A stretch of DNA of 64,000 nt from Isoetes taiwanensis (taxonomy: Eukaryota; Streptophyta; Lycopodiopsida; Isoetales; Isoetaceae), in contig JAJEKV010000051.1 in NCBI GenBank assembly GCA_021234155.1, positions 8,884,105-8,948,104 of the forward strand. The letters are read 5' to 3'. Positions within the stretch are counted from its first letter, which is position 1. Each line of letters starts with the position of its first letter. The notes below the pieces were generated by a model. It searched no databases. It saw only the letters and a list, made by a program, of their open reading frames with translations, and was not told the origin of the DNA. Positions 35,002-46,834 of this stretch are shown here, one piece after another. A program made the position numbers and the translations under genes.

Positions 35002-38000
35002 AATGACACTCGGTGGGAGAAAAGGTGGAACAGATTCAGAAGGTGGGAAACCAGCAATGAAAAAATCATCTTGCCGGCTATGTGGTCGTGACCCTGAGTG
35101 GTACGTCGTTATGAGTTCTTGCCATTCCTTGAGAGCCTCAGGAGTATTGAGACCAATTGCCTGAGTGGCGTCAATGAGGGAACCGGACTGCACCATGTCT
35201 TCAAGGGCAGAAACATATTGGCATTCCATCAGAAGACAGGTCTGAAGTCCAAAGGCACTTGCACTGGCATTAGGATTGCAATAATAAATAGTGCGCTTCC
35301 GTGCAAGAAAACACAAGAGAAGGCACTTCAATGCAGCACAAAAACTGGCTTGACGGTGAACTGAAGGATCCGGACTGGTGGCAGCACGCTCCAAAAATTG
35401 GGTGAGACTCCAGACAGCGTGAGTAGGCGTCTGCCAGCCTCTTTCATTGGGTATATAAATCCAATTACGAGTGCGCTCCAAGGTATCACCTTCTTGCCAG
35501 ACCGAGCGACGAACAAAACGTGGATCCCACCTGAGATCAGTAGAGATTGAAGCAGGAGTCCAATCTGCATGACCTTCCAGAACCTTGGTCCAAAACAGGA
35601 GACGCCAGTCAAAGGTGAGATATCGACGGCGTGGGGGCGCTCCCAGAGAGGCATACGGATGAGTATCTGGTTGAGGCTGCATCGTGCGTTTCTGAGCCTG
35701 CTCTCGGAATTCCTGAACAAGAGCAGCATCCAAGGTTTGACACCATTGTTCCCAGTCAGAGCAGGGGAGCATGGTATGGACAGGAGGAGAGACCCATTCC
35801 GTGGGGATGGTATGGTTGTCCAGATAAACATGAAGATTGTTATATCCGCCAAGATGCTGTAAATAAATCTGGGCGAATTGAATGCCCATTTCTTCCGATA
35901 AGTTCTTGCGCACTTGTTGCAGAGTCTCTGCAATCCAGAGAGGAAGGTGATGAGCAAGCTCTGGCATATACTCCTCTTTGAAGGTGGTGGCTTGAGTCGG
36001 ATCCTGCAGGTATTTGTTCTCTGGCAACAACAGCCATTGAGCGAGTTCATTGTCACTGAAGACACGGTTGGGTCCATCATCAAACTTGTCCATGGTATCA
36101 GCCAGATAGAAATCATGAATGACATAAGCCATCGGCTGAACAAGACGAAAGATGAAGAATTTTGGATCATCATAGGTGAGAAGACCATAGACCAACAGAG
36201 CACAGAAAAGGCCTTTAGCTTCAATGGAGAGATCTGGCCATATATTGAGAAGATCAGGGCTGCTAAGGGGCTCACGAATCTTGCCGTTTGCTGAATACAA
36301 TTTAAGAAGGAAAAGATGACGGTGTGAGACTACATAGTCCAAATAGCTTGAGGGGGTTGAGAAATCCCGTGGAATTGTCTCAGAGCAAGCTGAATGTAGG
36401 TCTCATGTTGACTCTGAGCGTCTTCTGTAGATTGGATAGCTTGATGGACCTGATGTTCCAAGTCACGGATTTTGTTATCTTTTTCAGCAAGGAGACGAGA
36501 CTGATCTCGAATTTTCCTATGGGAGTGCGTGGCCTGTGAAGAGGAAGGTCCTTGGGTAGAGAGCTGCAACTGAAGACTGGCGATTTCGGTGTCATCAATG
36601 AGCTTCTGCTTTTGAACTTCGGCAACTTGAGCCTGTAGAAGCGTGACCTGTGTCTGAAGTGCTGATACTTGAGCTTCGAGAAGAGATATACGATCATCTC
36701 TGAGGGCAACCTGCTGTAGCTGACTGTTGTAATCTGTGGATAGATCTGTATACAAGGTCTGGAGATCAGTAAGAAGCTTATCCTTATCTTTGAGTTGAGC
36801 CAGAAGTTCTTGAATTGTGGTCTGCAACTGAGCTTGCTGATTTGCGAGCGTGGTGGTCTTTTCCTGTTCGACTTAGAGAGCCTCAGGGGTCTGTAACAAA
36901 GCAACATGCTTACTTTGGAGGATGTCTTCTAAGGATTGTACTTGTGTGGTGGCAGCCTGTAGATCACGGTGAACAGCATCTGTGGAATCCATGTAATTCT
37001 GGATTCCATTCATAAAGTGCTCTTGAGATTCTTGAAGTTTGAGCATACATTCTTGGACAACCTGGTCATACTGATAGAGGGCGCGTCTGGACAGAGGAGC
37101 TTGCAGGGGTTGAACTTGTAATGATTGCTGTGGCTGGGCAGATGGGGTACGTTGAGAGACTTGCTGAGATTGGGAATTTTCAAGTTCTGTGGACTGAGAG
37201 GAGGGAACATTGATGACGGGTTCACGATGTGGCACACGATGGGGAGAAGAGGCGGTTGTGGATGGGAAGTTTCTTCCTGGAGGTTTTTAACAGCAGAGAT
37301 GATGTTTGATGGTTGATGAGTGGAGGTTTGAGATGTAGTATCCACATGAGTAGGTGAAACCTGACTGGGAGCTGGAAGACAATGATTAATGATGGCTTGC
37401 ATGTGAGCACCCATGGCAGATTCCAAACTAGAGGCGGGAGAGTGACGGATGCGATCAACTTCATGACACAAACGGTGGAACAAAATCTGAGGCCAATCAA
37501 TAGGATGCTGAGAGTGAATGGCCATGATAGCAGCATGAAAGAACTGTTTGTTGATGTAGGTGTTCTTGATGGAGTACCCATATAACTTCGCCACAAAAAC
37601 TTCGCAAAGCCTTCATGGAGTTTGGCAATATTTTTGAGCTTATGAGTGGTGGCCGCATAAGGAGTTTGGCCATACTTGGTGACATCTTTATCCTGCAAAG
37701 CAGCCCAATTTAAAGAAGGGGTGCGGATAGGCAATTGAAATACTTGGGTTAGAAGAGCCGAAGTGAGGAGGATACGAGTCTGATCAACCTCTGTCAGATA
37801 GCCTTCGTTAGTTTTGACCAGATGAGCGACAAATTGCCGAGTTGAAGCAGGGATTTCTTGCTTGGAGAACTCAAATAACCCTGTACGTTCTGCAACTTTT
37901 CCACTTGCACCTTCCAAAGGATCTCGAAGAGTAGGAGTGGAGAAAACCACCGACTCAAAAAGAGTAAGATCCCTGGGGAAAGTAACTTGAAGAGTAGGAA

Positions 38001-38018
38001 ACTTAGGGGAAGCAGCCA
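34978..38018 (-). pseudogene. Extra ORF of element B downstream of integrase, about 1000 codons (broken)
   Basis: The frame starts at 38018 with MAASPKFPTLQVTFPRDLTL. It continues through shifted frames at 37594-37222 and 37235-36873, a TAG near 36873, a strongly predicted coiled coil (36827-36330, e.g. RISLLEAQVSALQTQVTLLQ), and the C-terminal 36342-34978 part (SIEAKGLFCALLVYGLLTYD). It ends at the polypurine tract. No known domain is recognised. Extra ORFs between integrase and the 3' LTR are known in the Tat lineage, so this fits. At least two frameshifts and one stop are present. The coiled coil suggests self-association, which is inference. Confidence 0.72.
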
Positions 38019-38501
38019 TGGCGATGATCAAAGAGAAGGAAAGAAAGCGAAGGACGGAGAGCGGAAGACGGAGGACGAAAGAGATGCGAAAAGTTTTAGG
38101 GCGCGCGGCTGTTTAGGAAAGGTATTTGAGGAGTGGAAGCTGAGCCGTTGATGGTGCCAGATGGCAGCAGATCTGAAAGAAACGATTGGGAGGCAAAAAT
38201 TTGGCTAAGTCCACAAACGGTAAGAGAAGAGCAAAGGAACGGTGGAGATAAACAAGGATGAATGGTAGGATGGGACAGCTTGCAGAAGGTATGAGTAATA
38301 ATGGCAGACGGGCATAATATGAAGGGAGAGTAATTAAGACAGGCAACTCGAGAGTCGAACATCATAAAAATGGATGGCAGATTGTACCATGACTAGATTT
38401 GCAGCTGGATAGGAGAGTTTTAAATTAGAAGGTGCATTGCATGCAAACACGTTAGCCAAAAGTTGATTGGTGCACGTCGGCAGGCCTTTAGGCAGTATGG
38501 C

Positions 38502-38509
38502 TATATAAA
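38502..38509 (+). promoter_or_regulatory. TATA box of the antisense small ORF
   Basis: TATATAAA in GGCTATATAAAGC lies about 37 bases before the ATG at 38546 on the plus strand. Element A keeps the same GGCTATATAA at about 602-611. No other core element was identified. Confidence 0.55.
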
Positions 38510-38545
38510 GCAAGCAAGTGGGCGAACAGAAGACACTAGTTGGCG

Positions 38546-38788
38546 ATGATGGACAACGAGTGCACTATGCCCCGGAACTGTAACGAGTGGATTACTGCGA
38601 AGATGAACTCTCTGGATCTCTGGAAGCTGCGGAACCGCGGCATATCTATGGACGGATGGTGTGCCGGAATGGCTGAACACCCTGATCCCTTGACCAACCC
38701 CATGGAGGTTGTGATTCACTTGTGTTGGGACCACGAGCAGTGCCTCTACCACATCCTCCGTGTGATCTCTGCTCCGAACCCGGAGTAG
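38546..38788 (+). CDS. Small antisense ORF of element B (80 codons)
   Basis: Runs opposite to the retrotransposon genes, between integrase and the extra ORF, and is divergent from the latter. It begins MMDNECTMPRNCNEWITAKM and ends VISAPNPE, with a cysteine/histidine-containing CWDHEQCLYH near the end. The start was chosen at the first ATG after the TATA box. The reading frame is intact although pol is broken. A diverged copy is at 661-895 in element A. Antisense ORFs have been described in some Tat elements; whether this is related cannot be told here. The function is unknown. Confidence 0.6.
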   Translation: MMDNECTMPRNCNEWITAKMNSLDLWKLRNRGISMDGWCAGMAEHPDPLTNPMEVVIHLCWDHEQCLYHILRVISAPNPE

Positions 38789-38896
38789 GGGTCCCTTTTA
38801 ATGTAGGATTTTGTATATAGGGCTTAGCCCATAGCGAAAATATATGGGCAATGCCCAAATTTTATTTTTCTCGCGATATATAATATAAATAGCCTT

Positions 38897-40030
38897 CTAC
38901 TCATTGTGTTCAGAATCAGAATGAGCATCCTGGTTGTCAGAATGAACTGTCGTTGCATCTGTGTGAAACGGTTTGAGGCGAAAGCCATTAACTAGAGTAG
39001 GTAATGGTGTGCCATCTAACTCAGCGAGTTTGAAAACACTTGGTTGCACAACTTGAAGAATCTGATAAGGACCAAGCCACCAAAATTTTAATTTGCCCGG
39101 AAAATTTTTGTATCTGGAGTCATAAAGTAGAACCAAATCTCCCCCTTTAAAGGTGTTTGCTTTGAGATGTTTGTCATGCCAGGATTTTCTCAATTGTTGC
39201 CCAGTAAGGACACGAAGATGAGCATCTCTGCAAAGTTCATCTAACTGTTCTAGTTGATAAACGCGTTCTTGGAGTGCTGCAGGTGGATTATGCACTATGG
39301 CCATTGAAAACGAAGAGCCGGAAGAGCATATTCAAAAGGCATGAGAGCCTCTTAGCCATATACCAGCTTGAAAGGAGTGTGGCCAGTAGCAAGTTTAAAG
39401 CTTGTGTTGTAAGCCCAAAGAACTGTAGGTAGTTTGTCTTGCCAATCCGTGCGAGAAGCATCACATATTTTCTTCAGAATAGTAATGAGGGTCTTATTAG
39501 TGCTTTCAGCCAAACCATTCCCTTTTTCTGTAATGGATATGTAAATAATCCGTCAACTCCTTGATGGTGTGATTGATAAAATGAACTCCACGATCACTGA
39601 CTAGTTCCGTGGGACAACCAAAACGCGTGATGATATGCATGTAAAGGACTTTGGCCGTACTGGCAGCAGTGTTGTCAGGAAGTGCACAGGCCTCCGCCCA
39701 CTTCGTGGCATAATCCGTGAGAACCAAAATATAGCGGGCATGGATGTGCCTCGCAGGAGGATCCATGGGCCCCACAAAGTCCATACCCCATTTGCTGAAG
39801 GGTAGCGGGGTGGCAACTGGAGTCAAAGGTAGAGCGTCACGGGCTGTGGGCCGACCCACACGATGGCAGACATCACACGTGCGGGCGTGAGCGTGGGCAT
39901 CCTTGAAGAGTGTGGGCCAAAAATAGTCTGCAAGAAGAATTTTGCGTGCCGTTGTGTCACCAATAAAATGGCCAGCACCCAGACTTTCATGGGCTTGTCA
40001 AACGATTTCTGGCACTTCATGAGGGAGAAC
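38897..40030 (-). pseudogene. Integrase of element B (broken)
   Basis: Pieces: HARTCDVCHRV (zinc-binding end) near 39880, the core MDFVGPMDPPARHIHARYIL with first Asp, VSDRGVHFINHTIKELTDYL with second Asp, and KGNGLAESTNK with the Glu. LLYDSRYKNFPGKLKFWWLG and PYQILQ form the GPY-type tail (39304-38897). A small deletion removes the STPYYPQ part before GNGLAES, and a TAG ends HTPFKLVYG. The tail type supports Tat/Athila affinity. Confidence 0.88.
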
Positions 40031-41460
40031 GCATCGACGCAGAACCATTTCTTTGCCTCGTTTGTAGAGATGGCCCGCAACCATGGTATAGTCACGGACC
40101 TCACGAAGGAACTGACGACGGCGTGAGTGAAGCTTTTCTGGAGGAAGCATGGGATCCTCAGACGGAAGGGCTCCAGAGAGGAGATACTGCTGATAGTCAT
40201 GAAACCAATGTGGCATGGCTGTGATCAAGAACAGTTGGGTGTCTGGAAAAACATCAGAAACACCCGTGGACGGATCATCTGTGTGGATGCGTGAAAGATA
40301 ATGAGGCACAACATGAGATTTTCCTGCCTTGTGAATGATTTCGAAGAGAGCAAATTCTTGCAGAAGAAGGATCCAATAAGCAATGCGACCCGTGGGCGTG
40401 GCTTTGTTGATCAAATAGAGAAGAACTTGATGATTGACGAAGAACTTGATTGCTTCCCAACAAATAATGACGGAAGCGTTGGACACAGAAAACTAAACCC
40501 AGTGCTTCCAGTACAGTGATAGAATAATTTCGCTCTGCGGGATTGAGTTTCCGGCTGGCATAGCGGATGGGTTTATCCGTGTGTTCATCATATGCTTGAG
40601 AGAGAACAGCACTAATAGCAAAAGCCGAAACATCCACATGAACATGAAAGGGCTTGTCCCATTGAGGGAAAACAAGTACCGGTGCCTGAGTAAGCAAAAG
40701 CTTCAGCTTCTGGAAGGCTGCCTCCGCCTGGGGATTCCAAGCCCAAGAGGATTCGTCACCCGTGAGTTTATGAATGGGATCAGCAATGGCAGCGAGTCCA
40801 GGAATGAAGGTGGCATAGTAATTGACCTTACCCAGGAAGGAGCGTGTCTCTTTAATGTTGGATGGTGCATGTGCCTTCAACACGCAACTGATTTTGGCAG
40901 GATCCATGGTGATGCCTTCTTTACTAACCACATGACCCAAAAGAACACCCGAGGTGACACAGAAGGTGCATTTTTCTAGATTGAGGCTGATACCAGACTC
41001 ATCACATTTTTGAAAAACCAGTTCTAACTTCTCCAGGTGATCATTCATGGAGCGGTAGGCTGAGAAGTCAACCTGAAAGGTTTACAGAAAGGGACGATCT
41101 TTCATGTAATCTTGAAATACAAAAAGCATGATACGTTGAAATGTGGATGGAGAGTTGGATAACCCAAAAGGAACCACCTTGTAGGCAAAAGTGCCCCAGG
41201 CGTGGTGAAAGTGGTTTTGAGTTGATCTTCCTGTTTGATGGAGATTTGATTGTACCCTGAAAAACCATCCATGAAGGAGTACATTTCATGACCAGCGACC
41301 TCTTCCAGAACCTGGTCTGTGAAGGGTAGCGGGAAATGATCCCGTTCCGTGGCTTGATTTAATTTTCTGTAGTCCACGCAAACTCGGATTCTTCCATTGT
41401 GCTTGAGAGCAATGACAATAGGGCTCACCCACTCTGAATGTTTGACCTCATAAATTAAGC
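40031..41460 (-). pseudogene. Reverse transcriptase and RNase H of element B (broken)
   Basis: RT starts near 41428 with MSPIVIALKHNGRIRVCVDY and RKLNQATERDHFPLP, then HEMYSFMDGFSGYNQI. The catalytic box that is FQDD in element A is here FQVD with an in-frame stop just before it (about 41080), so RT activity is lost. The thumb follows at 41048 (MNDHLEKLELVFQKCDESGI, SLNLEKC). RNase H pieces include PFHVHVDVSAFAISAVLSQA and IIHKAGKSHVVPHYLSR. Confidence 0.88.
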
Positions 41461-41533
41461 CAACAACTAGGAGTTTGTCGATTTCAGCTTTGCCTCGGTC
41501 ACGATAATTGAGGTTGAGCCGGTACTGTCGTTG

Positions 41534-43057
41534 CTAGATTGGGCGTACATCAGGTTTAGTGGGAATAGTTAGTTCCCCTAACTCTTTTTTGATACCCCGA
41601 AGGTCTTTATAGCTCCATGCAAAGATGTGTTTGAATTTTTTGAACAAAGTGATAGCGCGAGCTTTATAAGTTGGCGGAAGATTGGCAGCCAAGCGGACTG
41701 GTTGATTTTCACCAAGATCCATGACTTCCACATCGGGAGTTTGAATATGTGGGACAACCTCCGTGTCCTGAACAACATGAGCAGCTGGTTGAAGCATCAC
41801 CGGAGGTGCAGCATTTTGTGTAGTAAACAAAAGAGGCTGCTGAGTATCATCAAGCAAAGGTTGCTTCATGATAGCATGAATATCCACAACCTCAGAAGAA
41901 GCCTCCATGTCAGAAAAATGATCAACGCATTGAATGCGATTCCAAAGAGCCAGGTAAGGGTCAAGCAAAGCTGCCACAGCCTGGTCCTGATCAAGGGTCA
42001 TCTCACCCCAAGGATCTGCATACTCAGGGTAGAAGGAGAGAGGAAGACTCGCGGGTGGAGCCTGGACTTGATAAATGTTTTGAGCATCTTCAGAATCACT
42101 ATCGGAAAGCAAGGGTTCAGCGTGTTCCACAGAGATTAGCTTGCTCGTTTCCAAATCCATAGTGGTATTGAGAGTGCCATCAGTGATGATCAGTTGATCC
42201 GTGGCCCAATAATGAATGCTCTTAACCTGTCGGAGAAAGGGACGTCCAACCAGCATTTCATAGTCACACGGATCTTCACCAGCTTTCTAAACACCAAATT
42301 CCAAGGGGAATTTGAGATCACCAATACTGATGTGGAGAAGAAGGGTGATGCCTTGAGGGCGCGTGATATGGCCGTTCGCCAACTTGATGTCATAGGTGGC
42401 ACGATAGAGTTGCTTGATGCCCAATTGCTTCCGAAGCTTGTCTGTAATGAGGTTGACAGCACTACCTCCATCAATTTGGACGTGATTGATCTGTTGATTG
42501 CACACCGTGGGGGTTGAAGTAGCCACCGTTCCTATCAGAACAATGGGTAGGGGCAACTGTTCTTTAGGAGCAGGACAGAGTTTGAGAATAGTGGCAAGGC
42601 TCAAGGGAATCTTGATTTTGGCGAGCTCTTCTTGTAGTTCCAAGGGAACATGAGAGAATGGATCAGTAGGATCCAAAGGGGCAGGAGTCTGAGGCAAGGA
42701 GGCCGAAACCTTCTTGAGAAGCTCAACTTCTACAGCAATATTAGGATATGGCTGAGAGCGTGGGCTTTTGGATGAGGAAGGTGTCTCTTGACGCTGCTGA
42801 GCACGCGTGGTAGCATGAACAATGGCAAGCGTGTGGCCTTCAGCAGCTTGCATGAGCTTGAGAATACTTTGCCTCACCTTTGGCATGACATGGGGCATGA
42901 GTTTATCCGGATCGGGCGCGAAATGGACCTTTTTTGAGTCCTCATGTGGAATCGTGTCGACAGCAAATGCAGGTTGCGTGTCATGAGGTATGATCGTCAA
43001 GGGACGTGAGGCCTTGGTCTGGCGAGAAACCAAACCAATCCAATTGGACTGCTGCAC
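41534..43057 (-). pseudogene. Protease and linker of element B
   Basis: The ORF at 43057-42287 has a retropepsin-like site, VQIDGGSAVNLITDKLRKQL (D-G-G near 42470), preceded by a charged linker. The usual D-S/T-G is D-G-G in both A and B, so this may be normal for the family. The ORF at 42256-41534 begins MLVGRPFLRQVKSIHYWATD, with an acidic linker leading to RT. One frameshift lies between the two ORFs. Confidence 0.78.
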
Positions 43058-43299
43058 CGGAGGATTGAGAGCCTGATAAATTTCTTCTTGAGCTTGTTGA
43101 TCCAGAGGAGTAGAGGACGACGCTGCTTGCTGAGGGCGCTGTTGTTGAGGTGCCCGTGGTGGCTTTTCCAGAATAGGGCATGGGCCTTGTTTGCCATTGG
43201 CGACCCATAATTGATAAGCCGTGAGTCGGACTGAGGCAGTTTGATTTGTACCTGGAAGTTGAACTTGGATTTGAGAAAGCTGAGGACATGTCGTGGTGG

Positions 43300-43790
43300 T
43301 ATGACCTCATTCTTGGCAGTGATAGCACTGAGCCTTGGAAGGATCAAAAGATTGACGGGGGCCTTGACCCCTAGATTGTTGAGGTTGCTGAGCTGGTTGA
43401 TATTGCTGAGGTAGATACGATTGTTGCTGCTGTGGCGTTTTGCACCTGGAAAACCATTTTCTGTCTGAAAGGTGTGGGATGTGAACGAGTCCACTCTTCA
43501 GTGGCATGATTGCACATGTTGCACCGTTTACAATGAGGAGGACCATTGGTGGAGTTGCACTCATTGGCAAGATGACCTTGATATTTACAGATGTGACACC
43601 AAATCTGAGTGCGTTGAGGGGCAGATTGTTGTGGCTGAACTGCATTCTGAGGAACCATGACGAGAGGCATGAAGGAAAGTTTCGCGAGGGCAACACCTCG
43701 CGAGGAGACGTTGACTGAGTGGTTGACTAATTTGATTGCCTGCTCCCGGGTCTTGGGCTGCAGGTGCTCAGTCATGAGACGAATGGCAGG
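43300..43790 (-). pseudogene. Zinc-knuckle region of element B Gag
   Basis: CHICKYQGHLANEC fits C-X2-C-X4-H-X4-C. A cysteine-rich CKRCNMCNHATEEW follows. A second knuckle begins CYHCQE in the next frame near 43310. Zinc knuckles of nucleocapsid bind the element RNA. The region is frameshifted from the capsid ORF. Confidence 0.8.
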
Positions 43791-43841
43791 AGGAAGACCT
43801 TGCAGAAACCAGACCAGAATCTAGCTTTGTGTAGGATACTC

Positions 43842-44741
43842 CTATAGCTTGCTGACTAGAATGTGAAGGCGATCCGCGAAGTCACGGGCAGACTCCATGG
43901 GTTGTTGTTGAAGATCATTGAGTTGCTTCAGGAGTAGCTGATCATCATCCGTGATGCCATAATGGGAGAGAAACGCGGTCTTCATCTCTTGCCAGTTTTG
44001 TTTCCAATGGCTTTTCTTGGCCATGAGCCACTGATGAGGGGCTCCACGACGCAGTGTGGTGGAAAAGATGTGGAACTTGAGTTGAGGTTGAGCGTGGCCA
44101 TTGAGGATAGTCAACGCTTCAAATTCTTCCATATGAGCTTGTGCACTTTGATCAAGAGGCTTCCCCTTAGTATTCCCGAAGGTGGGATACGTCAGCTTAA
44201 GATTTTGAACAGGAGATGGAGGCAGACCTTGCGCATAGACAGGTGAGAGAGGAGCATCATATGGCGAAGAACCACGGGAGCCCTCCTCATCAAGCTTGAG
44301 ATCAGTGAGATTGTAGACAGGGAGTGCTTGCTGAAAAGATGGGGAGGTCTGATATTCATGGACATGGGGAGGGCCGAAAGAGACATGAGGATAGCCCATC
44401 CCGGCAGGAGAAAAAGAAGGTTGCGAAGGCAGAGGGGTGTGACCCGAGGGGATATGAATGTAGGTGCTTTCCGGAGTTTGAAAATAATGAGGAGTGGGCT
44501 GGACCGGTGTATGATGTGGCGACTGGGGTTGAGAGCAATGCTTACACACGGGGGGAGACCCTGGGCGAGAATGAACACGAGGGGTAGGCAGTGCCGACTG
44601 AGCTCTTGAGCGGACACGGCCTCCCTCAATATCATAATCAGTGTCGTACATGTCTCTAGCAGCTTCTCTATGCTGATGGCGCTCCAAGCGGGCCGCCGTT
44701 TGGCAGAGGAGTTCTTCAGGGGTGAAGGCACGAGCAGACAT
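43842..44741 (-). CDS. Gag (matrix/capsid) of element B, open for 299 codons
   Basis: Begins MSARAFTPEELLCQTAARLE about 48 bases inside the 5' LTR. Residues 1-185 are Pro/Ser/His-rich. Residues about 185-299 hold the capsid-like retrotransposon-gag helix set, with FEALTILNGHAQPQLKFHIF, APHQWLMAKKSHWKQ and LKQLNDLQQQPMESARDFAD. It ends with a stop just before the zinc-knuckle frames. It is the best preserved ORF of the element. Confidence 0.88.
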   Translation of the reverse strand: MSARAFTPEELLCQTAARLERHQHREAARDMYDTDYDIEGGRVRSRAQSALPTPRVHSRPGSPPVCKHCSQPQSPHHTPVQPTPHYFQTPESTYIHIPSGHTPLPSQPSFSPAGMGYPHVSFGPPHVHEYQTSPSFQQALPVYNLTDLKLDEEGSRGSSPYDAPLSPVYAQGLPPSPVQNLKLTYPTFGNTKGKPLDQSAQAHMEEFEALTILNGHAQPQLKFHIFSTTLRRGAPHQWLMAKKSHWKQNWQEMKTAFLSHYGITDDDQLLLKQLNDLQQQPMESARDFADRLHILVSKL

Positions 44742-44767
44742 AGTGAGGAGAAAGAAAGAAGAAAGAT

Positions 44768-44788
44768 CAGACCTGGCAGCGGCGACAG
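44768..44788 (-). other. Putative primer-binding site of element B
   Basis: One base inside the 5' LTR the minus strand reads TGTCGCCGCTGCCAGGTC. This resembles the TGGCGCCGTTGCC-type site common in Tat/Athila elements and assigned to a tRNA-Asp primer. The third base differs from TGG, so the assignment is tentative. Confidence 0.45.
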
Positions 44789-45343
44789 TGTTTTGGGTCC
44801 GGGTTCGGGATCTCCTGTAAGATAGCCCTCTGTGAGGACCCTTGGATCAAACAGGAGAATCCTGGCTGAGTTTCACGTGGGATTTTGCAAAAGAACAGAA
44901 GTAAGGGAACAGAAAAGAACAAACAACAAACAGGGAGAGAAAATAAGACTTCCTTGATATCACTGAGTGTACATGAGCTCTCGGAAATCGAGAGAAAGAC
45001 TAGAGACAAGGGCTAAAGCTCATCTAAAAACATGAGTTCTAACTCTATTCATATATATAGTACAACGGCCTTGGGCCCAAAATAGGTGTTTGTCAGATAT
45101 CGCTACCAACTCCTGAATCAAAGCCTGATTTTCCGGAAATCTGGCAGTGCCTTCTTTATGTGCCTAGAATCACGCTGATTGTGGACTGTACTTCTGCAGG
45201 GCCGTCATTTATCTGTTCTCTGTCTCTTCTTCGGCGTGGTCTTCGGCGGGGGTCTACTTCCCGATGGTTGAGCTAGTCCCTTATTCCTGCCCTGATCCGT
45301 GGTCTTCATGAATAGACATGTACCTGGACGTACAGGACTAACA
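44789..45343 (-). repeat. 5' LTR of element B
   Basis: 555 bp. The plus strand begins TGTTTTGGGTCCGGG and ends CAGGACTAACA. It contains the minus-strand TATA-like ATATATATGAATAG (plus-strand CTATTCATATATATAG at about 45045), a likely promoter for the element. Confidence 0.94.
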
Positions 45344-45348
45344 AAGAT

Positions 45349-46408
<1,060 letters not shown>

Positions 46409-46423
46409 AACCTATGAAAGCTG

Positions 46424-46834
46424 AAAACGGATACTGTTAGTATATCTACTATTATACGAGATAAGTTATTACTGCAAGATCCTTTTTATATATGTGCAGC
46501 ATGTGTTCTGGAATTTATTAAAGCTTACAAGTTAAGTTTAGCACTGAATTGCCAACATGAGTATCATATAGCTTGTCGTTCATTGTTGAGAAGAGGACAA
46601 TGTATTTATGGTTGCAATGGAAAGGTGCCAGAGGGCGTATTTGAAGAGCTAGATTTTGGCCTTCTTGCTGGCAAGAAAACACACATCTGCAAGCCCTGGC
46701 CTCTAACAGACAGAAAGATTATGAAGTTATGCCTGGAAAAGCTTTCTGGAAAACAACATCAGTGGTGCACCCTAGTGAATGAGGAATTGAAGAAGGTTTA
46801 TGGTGATGAAGATTGTCATTTTCTATTAGCGTGA
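46424..46834 (+). CDS. RING-like zinc-binding ORF (fragment)
   Basis: A frame open from about 46424 to TGA at 46832-46834. It reads DPFYICAACVLEF, then LNCQHEYHIACRSLLRRG, QCIYGCNGKVPEG, and a Lys-rich end stopping at HFLLA. C-X2-C, then C-X-H-X2-H-X2-C, then C-X3-C resembles a RING-H2 finger, whose last pair is usually C-X2-C. No ATG precedes the first cysteines in frame, so it is an exon or a broken copy. It lies just after the LINE C tail. A TSD linking it to the LINE was not seen. No closer family is recognised. Confidence 0.4.
   Translation, partial: KTDTVSISTIIRDKLLLQDPFYICAACVLEFIKAYKLSLALNCQHEYHIACRSLLRRGQCIYGCNGKVPEGVFEELDFGLLAGKKTHICKPWPLTDRKIMKLCLEKLSGKQHQWCTLVNEELKKVYGDEDCHFLLA

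Larger units (their letters stand above)
34423..45343 (-). mobile_element. Complete Tat-like Ty3/Gypsy retrotransposon, element B
   Basis: 10,921 bp inserted in LINE C. The 5-bp target duplication AAGAT lies at 34418-34422 and 45344-45348. On the minus strand the order is 5' LTR (45343-44789), gag, zinc knuckles, protease, RT, RNase H, integrase, a small gene in opposite orientation, a long extra ORF, a G-rich polypurine tract and the 3' LTR (34964-34423). The two LTRs differ at several positions per 100 bases by eye. Pol carries stops and frameshifts and the RT catalytic box is damaged, so it is not autonomous now. Confidence 0.96.

Noticed and set aside
35328-36275. A 315-codon minus-strand frame overlapping the extra ORF of element B
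   Set aside because: It lies in another frame of the longer, domain-consistent 36342-34903 ORF and shows no features of its own.
41627-42139. A 170-codon plus-strand frame in element B
   Set aside because: It is antisense to the protease-RT linker, lacks a TATA box or a conserved copy in A, and is probably chance.
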